Below are positions 1 through 11,716 of a stretch of DNA of 64,000 nucleotides, in pieces. Numbering within the stretch: the stretch's first letter is position 1; each line of letters begins with the position of its first letter. The position numbers and the translations under genes were made by a program. The notes beneath the pieces were generated by a model that searched no databases, was not told the origin of the DNA, and saw only the letters and a program-made list of their open reading frames with translations. The DNA comes from Sthenelais limicola (lineage: Eukaryota > Annelida > Polychaeta > Phyllodocida > Sigalionidae), in NCBI GenBank assembly GCA_942159475.1, contig OW804099.1, positions 12,150,119 through 12,214,118 on the forward strand. Direction: 5' to 3'.

Positions 1-300
1 GGAGAGTGATCAAAGGGGGAGGGGGAAAGCGGGGAAAAAGAGAGGGGGAGGTGAGGGGAGAGAGATCAGAGGGAGAGGGGGAGAGCAAAGAAGCAGAGGG
101 AGAGGGTGGGAGAAATCAGATAGGCAGAGAGAGAATAAGTTAGAGAGAAGAGGGGAAGGGGAAGGGAAAGACGGGAAGGAGAGGGAGAGAGAGGCAAGGA
201 GAGAATAAAATAAGTGAAGGGATATGGTGTGGGAAATCAGATAGGGTGAGGGACAAGAGGATAGAGACTAGGGCTGGGGGAGAAGAGAAGGTGAGTAAGG
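1..300. repeat. Purine-rich low-complexity DNA (GGGAGA-type)
   Basis: The plus strand is almost only G and A, with irregular GGGAGA, GGGGAG and GAGAGG words and no fixed unit. It looks like a decayed GA microsatellite and resembles the GA tracts at 24.2 kb and at the right end of the window. No coding potential is seen. Confidence 0.8.
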
Positions 301-309
301 ACAGGGAGC

Positions 310-411
310 AACAGTCCTAGATTATGGAATGACCTTACTATAGCACAAAACCTCAGTTGGACAAAGTTGAAAAACTACCTGAAAAACTCAGAAATTCCAG
401 TATTATCATAA
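310..411 (+). pseudogene. LINE ORF2 C-terminal remnant
   Basis: A short frame reads NSPRLWNDL followed by LKNYLKNS and then a stop at 409-411. The pattern of a 'PRLWN-L' motif then a lysine-rich LK-YL segment is typical of the extreme C terminus of reverse transcriptase ORFs in CR1/jockey-like non-LTR retrotransposons. Only about 33 codons remain, and the frame is lost upstream in GA-rich DNA. The next ~100 bases, ending in an AATAAA-like stretch near 465, may be its 3' UTR. The match is by motif only. Confidence 0.45.
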
Positions 412-2770
412 GGGATTGGAAGCAGAATGAATATTATTCTTAGAAATGTGCTATATAGAAAAATAAAGGAAAATGTTTGTATTCAAAGGGAAATTTGAAA
501 TTGAATTATAACTTAACTTACATCCTTTTACCTTCTTTATTCAGAATAGCAGATTGATTTATGTGACTACGTTTAGCCGGGCGAAAAAGATGTAGAAAAT
601 ATATGTATGTGGTTATGTTTTAAAAAAAATTGTTGAAATCTAGAACATTTGAATTAACAATGTCAGAATCAGCCAATTTAAGGACTGATTATAGGACTTA
701 AAATATAATATATTTAAGTCAAAATGTAGTTTTTGTGAGTAGATATTTACACGACAAACAAGATATATCACTATGTGAAAATTCCGTCAATAAATTTTTA
801 TTAAAAAAAAAAGCAAAAAAAAACTAGCAGCGCTAAGCATTCTGACCGAGGCTTCCCGTGCAAAAAGTATTTGAAAAATATCAGTTTTTGCGACTTGTTG
901 CAGCAAAGAACATAACAATGTGGCTGTATGAGGGTAACTCAGGCTACACAATGGTGTTAAAGCAATGTAACAGATAGCTGGACAGTAACCCCATCTCTCC
1001 CCCATTTCTCCCCCATCTCTCCATTCATGTGACTCTGGTACAATGGGGAATTGTGACTGCAGGCTGCTGTGTGAGGGGGGAGTGGGGGAGGGAGGGGGGT
1101 TGAGTACGGGGTAGGGGGTTGGGGGTAATAATGCATATCTACAGGCTGCTTGGGATGAGTAGAAGCCATGAGGGGGTGGGAGGAACGAGTTAGAAAGTGA
1201 GATGTCAGAGTTTGTCAAGAATTATTTCTGATTTAATGATAATTGTGGTGCTCCCCTAATACCTATAGATGACCTCTGTCATCTGGGCTCTGTTGTACAA
1301 GCTAAGCAAGGATTGTTTTCTGTAGGAATTTTTCCTTCCCTACATTCATTCCTCCATAAAATTCCCAGCTCGTAGGAATATTCCTTGCAGTATAGGTGTG
1401 AGTCAGCAAAGTAGAAGGTAAATAGGATGCATAGGATTCACTCATTTCTTGGGTTTAAAGATTAATAAACACATTTTCCTCAATTTGAAGTGGTAAAGTG
1501 GGTAAAATATTAGATACTTTGATTCTTATACCTTCAAATATGATGTAGATTACCCTGATATGATTAGACTTTACATCCACAGGCGAGACCTAGAAAGTGA
1601 CCCTTTGTGATGTAGGAATTTTCCCACATTGATACATGTAGTTGTTCCCTATGTAGGAATTTCCAGAAATTAACAGAAATGAAATGTATCACATGATAAC
1701 CAACTTAACTTTGGTTGGATATCTGGTCTATGAGTATAGCCTAAGGGACTGTTGCGTCCCAAATAGACATTTTCCTCTGTGGTACAAGCTATTTCACATA
1801 TTACAAATTCTTTTCCAACTGCTAACTTCCTATTTCCGGGCAGATTTTACTATTTCCAGAACAAAAGGTTCCATGTCAGTGGCGATTTTTCCATGTCAGC
1901 CTCCTTTTCCACTATTTCCCTTAGATATTCACCACAGAAAAGTATGTCACTGCACCTTTTTCCTATTTCTCCTATGGTATGTCCTATTTCCTCTACATGA
2001 AAAGCCATGTCTGGCTGCTCTGACTCCTATGTCAAGATTGGGTCATCTTTTCCATCGATGTCATCCCTGGTATTTAATAACACCCAGTGGCAAATTTGGG
2101 GGCATTCATTCATATCACTTCTTAAAATAAATATTCTTTTAGAAGATATGAAATGTATGAGTAATTATGTTGGCTAATTAATCTTTTTGAAATAGACCTA
2201 AAGGAGCTAGTCTATTGGGATCTTCTTTTGGTGAATATTCTAACACAGGTCAACCCACCACTTCATATCAATCCACCAGAAAAATAGTGCCTTAATTAAG
2301 TAGCTATTTTATTGCAATACAGATCGAATTTACAAAAAGTGAATCGACAACTAATGCTTATTTCTGAAAATAATACTCTAGGAACAATTAAATAAAGGGT
2401 TACTAAAGGAATCATTGAGAACCCAACCTTCCATTTAAACATCATGTTGCGTTGGTCCCAGGCTACAACATAAACAAGTAGTGGCTCAGTATTACGTAAC
2501 ATGCTGTACTAGGCATGTGTGTAGACCCACTAGCTATCTATGCCAGGGACTCACCATGCCGGCCGTGCATGCATGACTGATTTCGTTATATAGCCGCTTG
2601 CCTTCCCGGCTGTGGCTAAAGGTTAAAGTGGCTTGATAAAGTCAAAGTGGCTGAGAAAACTGTGAATAATGAAGTTGAACACAAATATGTCTCTATTAAT
2701 AATAATTCTACTCCTTTGATGTAGATGTTGGTGTAGGAATACATCATAGTGCATTCGGGTGAAAAGGAGT
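412..2770. other. Intergenic DNA without recognisable gene
   Basis: Open frames here (for example 1684-2130 plus and 787-1218 minus) have low-complexity or biased composition and no recognisable domain. A short motif of the form GTAGGAAT followed by TTCC recurs near 1324, 1374, 1612 and 1654, which suggests an old degenerate repeat. Nothing else is supported. Confidence 0.5.
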
Positions 2771-2774
2771 GTAG

Positions 2775-2945
2775 ATTCTGAAAAGGAAAAGATATTCCAA
2801 AAAGGAAAAGATATTCCAAAAAGGAAAAGGATATTGGCAAAAAGGATATTGGCAAAAAGGATATTGGCAAAAAGGATATTGGCAAAAAGGATATTGGCAA
2901 AAAGGAAAAAGGAAATGGACAAAAAGGAAAAGGATATTCCAAAAA
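2775..2945 (+). repeat. Short tandem repeat, 15-bp unit
   Basis: About six units built on GGATATTGGCAAAAA sit between variants of AAAAGGAAAAGATATTCC. The unit length is a multiple of three, so open frames run through it on both strands without meaning. Confidence 0.85.
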
Positions 2946-4267
2946 GAAACGTCTTGGATATTTTGGATTTTCCTATTTCACATATATATCCTTTCCGATT
3001 GGGGACAAAACAGGGACTTAGTGCTAGTCTACTGGCTACTACTCAGACACCACTTAGTAGTATATGAAAATGAACAAGTGACTCAGGTACCAAATAAAGG
3101 AATATTTGAGATATCTTTGAGTCAAAAAAACATCCAAAATATGAGATAGTTTGTGTCTTGATAATAAAATATCCATTAGTTCCATGAAAATGTGTTGAAT
3201 TATCTTGGAAACAGAAATAGATTTATGAAAAAAAAATATGTGGATATTTCCTATTACATATAGATATCTTGACCTATTTGGGACAAAAGAGGTGTATTTG
3301 ATAAAAAGCAAGGGTTGTTCTGATGCCCGTTCTAATGTCCAAGCTGATGCTTGCTTCTATTGACATGGATGGCGAGCGACTTCCACTAGCAGTAGCGTTG
3401 TACTAGGTACTGTTGTCAGAAAGTTAAATCTAGATTTTATAATCAAGTATGCTGCCTTTCCAGAAAAAATCTTTCACATCTAACTTAATAAGAATATCCT
3501 TTTCAAGAGAACTTTTAATTTCAACATAGTTTGTCCAAGAAAGACATGTTTTCCTACTTCGAATGAAGTGCGTTGGAAAGGGTAACAGAGTGTGGCGAAT
3601 ACGGCAAAGGTTACATACAATACACTCCCATACTAAAATTATGTCAATGAAAGAGACAATTATTCCAAGAATGTTTTCTATACTTTTCAGGGGGTTGAAG
3701 CTCAAAATGTTAGTATTGGAGTCTATGGGACTTGCATCTAATATCGCTCCAAATGCAACTCTGAGCTGGCACCACCACCTGCGGCCACACAACTTTCTGT
3801 CCATGAGATTGTCCGTTCTGGCCGTATATATTGGACTGCTGATCCGCAAAACAAAGAATCGTACCATTTGTTAAATCCCTTCACTGTCCCTGTTATGCTG
3901 GATTATACGAGATATATACTCAATGAAAAAAATACTTTTATTTAGAATTATCATGCTATCTGTCATCCAAGATTGCCTACAGCCCCAGTGCTGTACCAGC
4001 TGGAGTCTATGTGAGAGAGGTATGTGGGAGGGCAGGAAGAGCAGATGCATCATATGTACAGCTGCCATGTCTTACAGTCCACTTATCGCTGAGTGAATAG
4101 GCGACATATTGGGGTCATATGTAGGGTCATATGGAGATATCTGGGGTTGCCCGGGGAAGGATAGTGAGCTGTGCTGCTATCAGCATCTGGGGGGGGGGGG
4201 GGGGCAGGGTGAGGGGGGAGTGGGGCAGGAGAATTCTTTGCTGAGTAGAGCATAGACTAGGAGCTGT
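2946..4267. other. Intergenic DNA; includes a G16 homopolymer
   Basis: No gene is recognised. A 145-codon minus-strand frame at 3430-3867 has no motif I can name and no splice support. A run of 16 G lies at 4189-4204. Confidence 0.4.
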
Positions 4268-4680
4268 GGCCCGTTTTATAATAGTAATGAATATTTGCTA
4301 ATTTAAATTTGGCGGAGTGATTAGCGATAGATTGTTAAACCATTGCACTATAATCACTTGGTATATTAAATGAGATCTTCTTGGTCATTTTTACAGTCAT
4401 TATTTTCGTGATAATTATTAATTTTGCTATCTTCCCTTCACTCTGCGTAGGCTACTCCATGTCAGCCATGATGTACACATTGAATCACTTTGTTGCCATG
4501 CGACAACAGTATACGAAAAATGTGTCATAATCTTTTACCCGATTTGATGACCAAAATTGAAGAGATTACAGAGGCAAAAATATTCTCCGCTATATTAACA
4601 GATTTAGTGACCAAATAGTGATAATCACTATTAGAAATTGCTATATATTTAGTGATAGCTACTAGTTATGAAACGGGCCC
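4268..4680. mobile_element. MITE-like element with GGCCCGTTT(C/T)ATAA termini
   Basis: The left end reads GGCCCGTTTTATAATAGTA and the right end is its near inverse (TAGTTATGAAACGGGCC). The ~410-bp interior is AT-rich, non-coding and contains several GTGATA/TATCAC dyads. These are the hallmarks of a non-autonomous DNA transposon. A target-site duplication is not clear, so the superfamily is left open. Confidence 0.6.
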
Positions 4681-4784
4681 CTGGTTGGAACTCGTGGCCT
4701 GGGGTGAAGGAGCTGGTTTCTGAATTATGGCTTGGAAGTTTGGTATCGTGATTTACCACAAAGCTGTGAAAATAGTGTGGAGAA

Positions 4785-4920
4785 CAAAAACTTCACTGCC
4801 ATCAAACCTTTTCTATTTTTTGTTCCATTCTTTTCTAACCATCTAACAATCATTTTAGCAAACTTTTGGAAGATTTTTGTCCAGTTGTTTTTGTTACAGG
4901 GCTTCTGAAGCATCCTAGTA
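4785..4920. mobile_element. Fragment of the TTAA-flanked MITE family
   Basis: It carries the family's internal landmarks: TTGTTCCATTCTTTTCTAAC, then a 'GTCCAGTTGTTTTTG' stretch and 'AGGGCTTCT-AA-C-TCC'. The same landmarks occur in the same order in the copies at 21.9, 36.8, 42.0 and 56.6 kb. The termini are lost here. Confidence 0.55.
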
Positions 4921-5319
4921 TTGATATAATATGATATATAAAACTTTTATTTCGTAATAATAATGATACAGAACAGGCTTCTACGAATACCGATTGAAAT
5001 GACATTGAGATAAAATCATCAAAATTATTCCTAAGTAGTACAGAAGAAATAACAGCTTTCAATGGTCCTTATTGTAACTTATTTGTTAATGCTGTATGGA
5101 CAACATTTTCATATTAAAGTGCCTATAGTCCCATGGTGTAGTGGGTTATAATAGTTGTCATACTCCTTGTGACCTCTGTAATTTCTCACCATATCACAGT
5201 GTTTTTGTTTTTTTTGTTTTTATATCATCAACTTTATTCAATCTGTCAATCATATCACAGTGTTGTCCAGTGTTTGATTGATTTGTAGAGAGGCTGGATC
5301 GATATGATGTTTAGTAGTT

Positions 5320-6200
5320 GGCCATCAACATAGAGTATAACTGGTGTATAGTAATATAAAAGGTGCTGTTTGATTTTGTACCTGTTGTTCGAGGCCACCA
5401 TCATGCGTAATGCACCACTTTTCAATTCTATTAAGGTCTTGCTGTAGACTATCGATAATATTTGAGTCAAGCGCTTTTTCTTCATAGATTAGAGTGTCAA
5501 CAGCGAACAATTGAATAAAACTATTTTCCAAAACATCACACAAATCATTGATATAAACAATGAACATTAATGGCCCTAGTGAGGTGCCTTGCGGAACGCC
5601 ACAAGTAACTGGTTTCAGAGAGGTGACCACCGCCTACATTAACTCTTTGGTGTCTGTCTTCTAGGTAATTTTCGAACAACTTGAAAGATTTTTGGTCGAT
5701 TCCTAATTTGTCTAATTTTTGTAATAATAGTTTATGATTTACAGTATCAAATGCATTTTTAAAGTCAAGAAAGATTAAATCTACTGCTTTTTTGTCATTG
5801 ATACTATTGGTCATGGGCGTCATTAATAGATCTCCCTTTCCTGAACCCGAATTGGTTTCACATAAAAGTTCATTTCGTACTAGATAACTTGCCAGTTGGC
5901 TTTGGACACAATATTTGAGTATTTTCGCGGGAAGGTTAATAACAGACAATGTCTGTAGTTTCCTGCTAGTTTTCTATTTCCCTCTTTAAAAAGAGGTGTA
6001 ACAATTGCTTGTTTGAAGTCCTTGGGAGTTTTCAATTGTTAGATTAAATAAATTGTTGACTAAGAGCATAAATACAATGTTTAAGAATTCTGGTTGGGAG
6101 AGGGTCTATCCCAGATGCCTTCTAATTACCAATCCGCATAACCACTGCCTCAACTGAGACTCTATCAATAGGATTTAGACTAAATGAAGTGTCTTTGGGA
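5320..6200 (-). pseudogene. Non-LTR retrotransposon reverse transcriptase, degenerate
   Basis: Minus-strand frames carry the standard order of LINE reverse transcriptase blocks. KASGIDPLPTRILKHC (near 6120-6070) matches the 'K-SGPD-IP---LK' block. Next come a '-TPLFK-G' segment, IFLDFKNAFDTVNHKLLL (RT motif A, near 5790-5740), GVPQGTSLGPLMFIVYINDL (near 5600-5540), and FAVDT in place of the catalytic F/Y-A-D-D. The first Asp of that pair is therefore replaced by Val. At least two frameshifts and internal stops break the ORF. This is a dead CR1/jockey-like fragment without endonuclease; the clade was not resolved. Confidence 0.8.
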
Positions 6201-6275
6201 GACCCGCCTGAATCCTTTCATGCGATGACATCACTTAACATCACTCACCAGTGGTCATTCTCTGGACCGATTTGC
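6200..6275. mobile_element. Fragment of the TTAA-flanked MITE family
   Basis: It contains the family block 'GGAGACCCGCCTGAATCCTT' followed by 'GCGATGACATCACTTA-CATCACTCACCAGTGG'. This is equivalent to the 'GGAGGACCCGCCCGAAT ... TATCGCTCACTGGCGG' block of the other copies. Only about 75 bp survive. Confidence 0.5.
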
Positions 6276-6457
6276 CTTTTTTCACTAGTGAGATACGTGC
6301 TTAGCTTAGGGTTGAAATTGAACTTTAAGACTAAAAAATTTGTATATTTATATCATTAAATATATATACTAATGTATATATTCTGAAATAGAGTAGAGTA
6401 GATTTTCCTACAAATGATAACCCAGTATGTACATTTTGTCAGTTTTTTATTTCCCGA

Positions 6458-6490
6458 CTAGTTTCATAGGGTTGCCTTCTTCAGGGGACT
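6458..6490 (-). ncRNA. Hammerhead-like CTGAAGA...GAAAC motif of retroelement type
   Basis: On the minus strand CTGAAGA (6484-6478) is followed 12 nt later by GAAAC (6465-6461) and then TAGTCGGGAAATAAA. 'CTGANGA - short helix - GAAAC-TCGGGAA-AAA' is a recurrent sequence at ends of Penelope-like and related retroelements and resembles the catalytic core of hammerhead ribozymes. Here helix II would be weak and no clean helices I and III were found. It is best read as a relic motif. Confidence 0.25.
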
Positions 6491-7039
6491 GTTGATACAT
6501 ATCTCAGATCCAGCTGTATATACTCGGTAGAGTGTAGCACGGTGTAACACCGCACCATGTTGTTGCGGTGTCACTTTTCTGCACATTTTCGCACTTTTGG
6601 TGTTGGGTGCTGTTGGGGCATAAGTAAGCATGATGAAATGATGAGATTGATATAATAAAGTTGTTTGTTGTTCAATTTATTAGGTAGAGAGAACAATCAA
6701 AAAAAAATTTAGATTTTTATATTCTGAAATGTATGCTGAAATGTATGCGGAAATATATGATGAAATGTATGTTGAAATTAATTAAATAATAAGCAAACAA
6801 ATAAATAACTGTGAATAACTGTCAAATTCTCATTTTATTTGCACAACAATGTAGGGATGACAGCAAAGAGTAACATTTCATAGATGGTAGAGGCCGAGCC
6901 CTCAACACTCAGCCACATGGTGGGTAGAGGCACTTAGTAATGTCTATAGTATGTACAAATATCTTTCATACCTCATCACACTCAATATTGGCCATTACCT
7001 CATTGGCAAACACCTTGTGTGTTAAAAAACTTTTGTTAC

Positions 7040-7755
7040 ATTCTATTTCACTCATCCACTCAACCTACTCATCTTTTCAGTCATTCTCTCACTCACTAAC
7101 TCACTCATTCATTCACTCATTCATTCATTGACTCACTCATTCATTTACTCATTCATTCACTCACTCACTCACTCATTCATTCACTCACTCACTCACTCAC
7201 TCATTCATTCATTCATTCATTCATTCACTCACTCACTCACTCATTCATTCTTTCATTCATTTATTTATTCATTCACTCACTCACTCACTCACTCACTCAC
7301 TCATTCATTCATTCATTCACTCATTCATTCATTCATTCATTCATTCATTCACTCACCCCTCATTCATTCATTCACTCACTCACTCATTCATTCATTCATT
7401 TACTCACTCATTCATTCATTCATGCACTCATTCATTTACTCACTCATTCATTCATTCATTCACTCATTCATTAATTCATTCCTTCATTCCTTCATTCACT
7501 CATTTATTCATGCACTCATTCATTTACTCACTCATTCATTCATTCATTCACTCATTCATTAATTCATTCCTTCATTCCTTCATTCACTCATTTATTCATT
7601 CACTCATTCATTCAATCATTCATTCTCTCACTCATACATTTACTCGCTCATACATTCACTCCCTCGCTTCTACATTGACTTGCTTGTGCATTCATTCACT
7701 CACATCATCTCTAATTCACTAAGTCACCCATTCACTCATTCACTCACTCACTCAC
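7040..7755 (+). repeat. Large (TCAT/TCAC)n tetranucleotide microsatellite
   Basis: About 700 bp of interspersed TCAT and CACT tetramers carry occasional longer-period duplications (for example a repeated block near 7425-7500 and 7510-7590). The Ser/His/Leu/Thr-rich frames across it are artefacts. Confidence 0.95.
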
Positions 7756-7756
7756 A

Positions 7757-8815
7757 TAATAGTAATAGTAGAAATAGAGATAGCTCTGTCACACCCTCTC
7801 CACCCGCCATCACATCAGTAACTGTCAATAGAGATAGCTCTGTCACACCCTCTCCATTACATCAGTAACTGTCAATAGAGATAGCTCTGTCACACCCTCT
7901 CCATTACATCAGTAACTGTCAATAGAGATAGCTCTGTCACACCCTCTCCACCACATCAGTAACTGTCAATAGAGATAGCTCTGTCACAACCTCTCCATCA
8001 CATCAGCAACTGTCAATAGAGATAGCTCTGTCACACCCTCTCCACCTGGCATCACATCAGTAACTGTCAATAGAGATAGCTCTGTCACAACCTCTCCACC
8101 CCATCAGGAACTGTCAATAGAGATAGCTCTGTCACACCCTCTCCATCACATCAGTAACTGTCAATAGAGATAGCTCTGTCACACCCTCTCCATCACATCA
8201 GTAACTGTCAATAGAGATAGCTCTGTCACAACCTCTCCACCCACCATCACATCAGTAACTGTCAATAGAGATAGATCTGTCACAACCTCTCCACCCACCA
8301 TCACATCAGTAACTGTCAATAGAGATAGCTCTGTCACACCCTCTCCACCCACCATCACATCAGGAACTGTCAATAGAGATAGCTCTGTCACACCCTCTCC
8401 ACCCACCATCACATCAGTAACTGTCAATAGAGATAGATCTGTCACAACCTCTCCACCCACCATCACATCAGTAACTGTCAATAGAGATAGCTCTGTCACA
8501 CCCTCTCCACCCACCATCACATCAGGAACTGTCAATAGAGATAGCTCTGTCACACCCTCTCCACCCACCATCACATCAGGAACTGTCAATAGAGATAGCT
8601 CTGTCACAACCTCTCCACCACATCAGTAACTGTCAATAGAGATAGCTCTGTCACAACCTCTCCACCACATCAGTAACTGTCAATAGAGATAGCTCTGTCA
8701 CAACCTCTCCATCACATCAGGAACTGTCAATAGAGATAGCTCTGTCACAACCTCTCCACCCCATCAGCAACTGTCAATAGAGATAGCTCTGTCACTCTCC
8801 ACCTGGCATTACATC
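7757..8815 (+). repeat. Minisatellite, 47-54-bp unit, about 21 copies
   Basis: Units share GTCAATAGAGATAGCTCTGT and CACACCCTCTCCA. Length variants arise from an optional 'CCCACCATCA' segment before 'CATCAGTAACT'. The central run of longer 54-bp units keeps a frame open on the minus strand (8179-8607), which is not taken as a gene. Confidence 0.95.
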
Positions 8816-9066
8816 AGGGGCCGTCAAGTTGTACACGCTGTACACCTTGACCTGTCATACAAACTCTTTATAAAATATGAGAATATCAAGTCTACCCAAA
8901 AATGTTTACAATAAAAACTTTTCAACAAACAAAATTCCTCACAAATTCTTGTACACCTAAGGCCTCCACCATAACATGAACAATGTGTAAGGGCAAAATA
9001 ACAAATAGAATTTACAACTTTGTCATGGTGAAAACTGAAAAGCTGCACTCACACGATGGGTCAAGA

Positions 9067-9472
9067 ACTGAACATTCCACTATTGGTTGTGTTCAGTTCC
9101 CACTCATCTGAACATTCCACTATTGGTTGTGTTCAGTTCCCACTCATCTGAACATTCCACTATTGGTTGTGTTCAGTTCCCACTCATCTGAACATTCCAC
9201 TATTGGTTGTGTTCAGTTCCCTCTCATCTGAACATTCCACTATTGGTTGTGTTCAGTTCCCACTCATCTGAACATTCCACTATTGGTTGTGTTCAGTTCC
9301 CACTCATCTGAACATTCCACTATTGGTTGTGTTCAGTTCCCTCTCATCTGAACATTCCACTATTGGTTGTGTTCAGTTCCCACTCATCTGAACATTCCAC
9401 TATTGGTTGTGTTCAGTTCCCACTCATCTGAACATTCCACTATTGGTTGTGTTCAGTTCCCTCTCATCTGAA
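9067..9472 (+). repeat. Minisatellite, 40-bp unit, 10 copies
   Basis: The unit contains TGAACATTCCACTATTGG and TTGTGTTCAG, so CTGAAC and GTTCAG form a dyad within each unit. Copies are nearly identical. The only marked variation, CCCACTC versus CCCTCTC, follows the order A A A B A A B A A B, which indicates expansion in three-unit steps. Confidence 0.95.
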
Positions 9473-10435
9473 TGACTAAACTCCAGGTTCTTTCCCTGCA
9501 AGTCCAAGACAGCAAAATCCTTTGATGTGGCTTCACTTATTATCGCTCACTAGTTTTCTTCTGACCAACTCTATTTCAAAATAACATAGTTATAACATAT
9601 AACAACAGTATTGGTTAAACAACGGGTAAATTTGGTCCAATTGCTTTTGTCGAAATAGCAAAGGATTATCATAATTATTCAAGGAACAGAGAGTGAGTGT
9701 TTCCACTCCAGTGGGTGAAGATTCTTTGTGAATGAATGCCAACAACATGTATATGTTATACTTACAGACAACAAGGTCATGGGGTTCAAGGTCATGGGTG
9801 ACAGGCTGGAATGTATTACATCAGGTCAGTGAGGCAGAAACTCCCAGAATTCCCTGTGTGTGCACAATAGGGGACTTGTATTATGCACATTACACTGTTG
9901 CACAGTGGGATACCCCCCTGTTATATGGACACACGTGATCACACATTCTGTCTCATGTTAAACAGCACACATTAAAATAATAATCATTCTTTGTACTTTA
10001 CCCCTAATAAATTATCTGTTCTTTAACTCTGGTAATTGATACATTTTCATATGCCATAGGAAAATATAATACTATATATGAATATATATATATATTCACA
10101 AATATTGCAAGAGTTGCGTAGCAACGAGTGCAATATTCCAAGCGACTGAAACCAACGAGTTAGTTAACTGATTTATTATACATGCTTTCGATCATGAAAA
10201 TAGAAAAAAATGTTGTTTTCAGAGTAATGCGTGTATAATAATGTACGATATAACACAGCACAAATGAATAAAATTTATAATTATGATTTTATGTCTCTTT
10301 CATCTTGTCTCTTGTTTCATCATCAAATCATATCAATTCAACAAATCACCAGATGTATATCATGATCAATAATGTTCTAGATTGACTGGCCGTTTAAATC
10401 ATTAATCAAATCATTAACACAATTGTTCCAATGTC
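9473..10435. other. Intergenic DNA downstream of the GPCR gene
   Basis: No gene is seen. Near 9520-9550 a remnant reads 'TGGCTTCACTTATTATCGCTCACTAG', matching the inner block of the TTAA-flanked MITE family. At 10108-10143 an imperfect dyad (ATATTGCA-GAGTTGC / GCAACGAGTGCAATAT) could form a 16-bp stem. A minus-strand AATAAA lies near 10172-10177 and is one possible polyadenylation signal for the receptor gene, but it is distant. Confidence 0.4.
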
Positions 10436-10886
10436 TGTAACAGTTAACCCTTGTAGATCATACATTCTCTGTGTATTATGTAATAATTAACCCTGGTACA
10501 TCATACATTCTCTGTGTATTATGTAATAATTAACCCTGGTAGATCATACATTCTCTGTGTATTATGTAATAACCTGGTACATCATACATTCTCTGTGTAT
10601 TATGTAATAACCTGGTAGATCATACATTCTCTGTGTATTATGTAATAATTAACCCTGGTAGATCATACATTCTCTGTGTATTATGTAATAACCTGGTACA
10701 TCATACATTCTCTGTGTATTATGTAATAACCTGGTACATCATACATTCTCTGTGTATTATGTAATAATTAACCCTGGTAGATCATACATTCTCTGTGTAT
10801 TATGTAATAACCTGGTAGATCATACATTCTCTGTGTATTATGTAATAATTAACCCTGGTAGATCATACATTCTCTGTGTATTATGA
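10436..10886 (+). repeat. Minisatellite, 38/43-bp units, about 11 copies
   Basis: Units share CATACATTCTCTGTGTATTA followed by TGTAATAA. They differ by an optional 'TTAAC' and by GGTACATC versus GGTAGATC. The array lies 160 bp beyond the GPCR stop codon, so it may be part of that gene's 3' UTR. Confidence 0.95.
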
Positions 10887-11046
10887 ACCTGGTCCACCAC
10901 ACAGTGACAAATGCTTCTTCTGTTGCTGGTGCTACTCCCGCATAATCTAAGGCTGTTTTAATGCACTTCAGTGTCCTTCTGCTGCACTAATGTGGTACAT
11001 ATATGCAGCAGCACATGTCACTGATCACTACTGCAGGCCTCACCTC

Positions 11047-11716
11047 TCACAGCACAGACTCACGCTCCCGGTCAAACCTGCCCAGGTACAGTTTGCGCTC
11101 CTGTGTGCCGCCGCCGCGCCCCGCCGCCTGCGGGTATGACTCCACCGGTGTGGCCACCAGCACCGGAAGTCTACTGCCCAATGCCTGGAAATTCACCTTG
11201 ACCTTGATTTTCTTAGAAGAGTTTGGTGAGGATGTGTATCTGCGGCATGTGAGGAGGCGATGGAGCTCGGAGCGGAAGAGTCTGCCCGTCATCCCATACA
11301 GCACAAAGTTAGTGGAGTAGTTGAGGAGGCGGATGATCTGGAAGGGCGGGTCTAGTTTAATAAGGACACAGTAAGTCTGGATGTCCAGGCCCTTGACGAA
11401 CATATAGAGGGCGATCATGGCATTAGGGAAGAGGGTGATCACAAACACTGCACACACCACCAGCAGTGTGCCGATCGCCAGGTGCGTGCGCCGCCGCTTC
11501 TCCCGCTCATCCACAGCGGCGGCTTGGCGGCGCTTGTGCATGCGGTGCACGTGGAATATAATGAGTGAGTTGCAGGTGAGGAGGATGAGGAACGGCACCG
11601 CAAACCTGAGAAAGAAGCCATACCAGAAGTAGTGCACACCCATGTAGGTGAGGCGGAGATGCACCGGGGAGTGACACACCTTGTGCCGCCCAGGCAGGTG
11701 GTCCATGTAGAAAAAC
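11047..11716 (-). CDS. GPCR exon 4: loop 2 to C terminus
   Basis: The acceptor is GGTTGCAG|GTTTTTC. Residues 265-487 include ECL2 with C279, TM5, a basic third intracellular loop (HRMHKRRQ and REKRRR), TM6 ending ITLFPNAM, TM7 and helix 8 (GRLFRSELHRLL). The ~65-residue cytoplasmic tail is Ser/Lys/Arg-rich and ends in ESVL, a match to class I PDZ ligands (S/T-x-hydrophobic). Confidence 0.93.

Noticed and set aside
1684..2130. 148-codon plus-strand frame
   Set aside because: Cys/Phe/Leu-rich translation of T-rich DNA with repeated TTTCC words; no family resemblance.
3430..3867. 145-codon minus-strand frame
   Set aside because: No recognisable motif, no start context or splice support, ordinary AT-rich composition; length is compatible with chance.
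8179..8607. 142-codon repeat frame on the minus strand
   Set aside because: Lies in a 54-bp-unit stretch of a minisatellite whose neighbouring units have other lengths and break the frame.
7040..8815. Possible CRISPR array or other repeat-spacer system (also considered for 24.95 and 43.0 kb)
   Set aside because: Units are contiguous direct repeats without unique spacers; the context is animal nuclear DNA.
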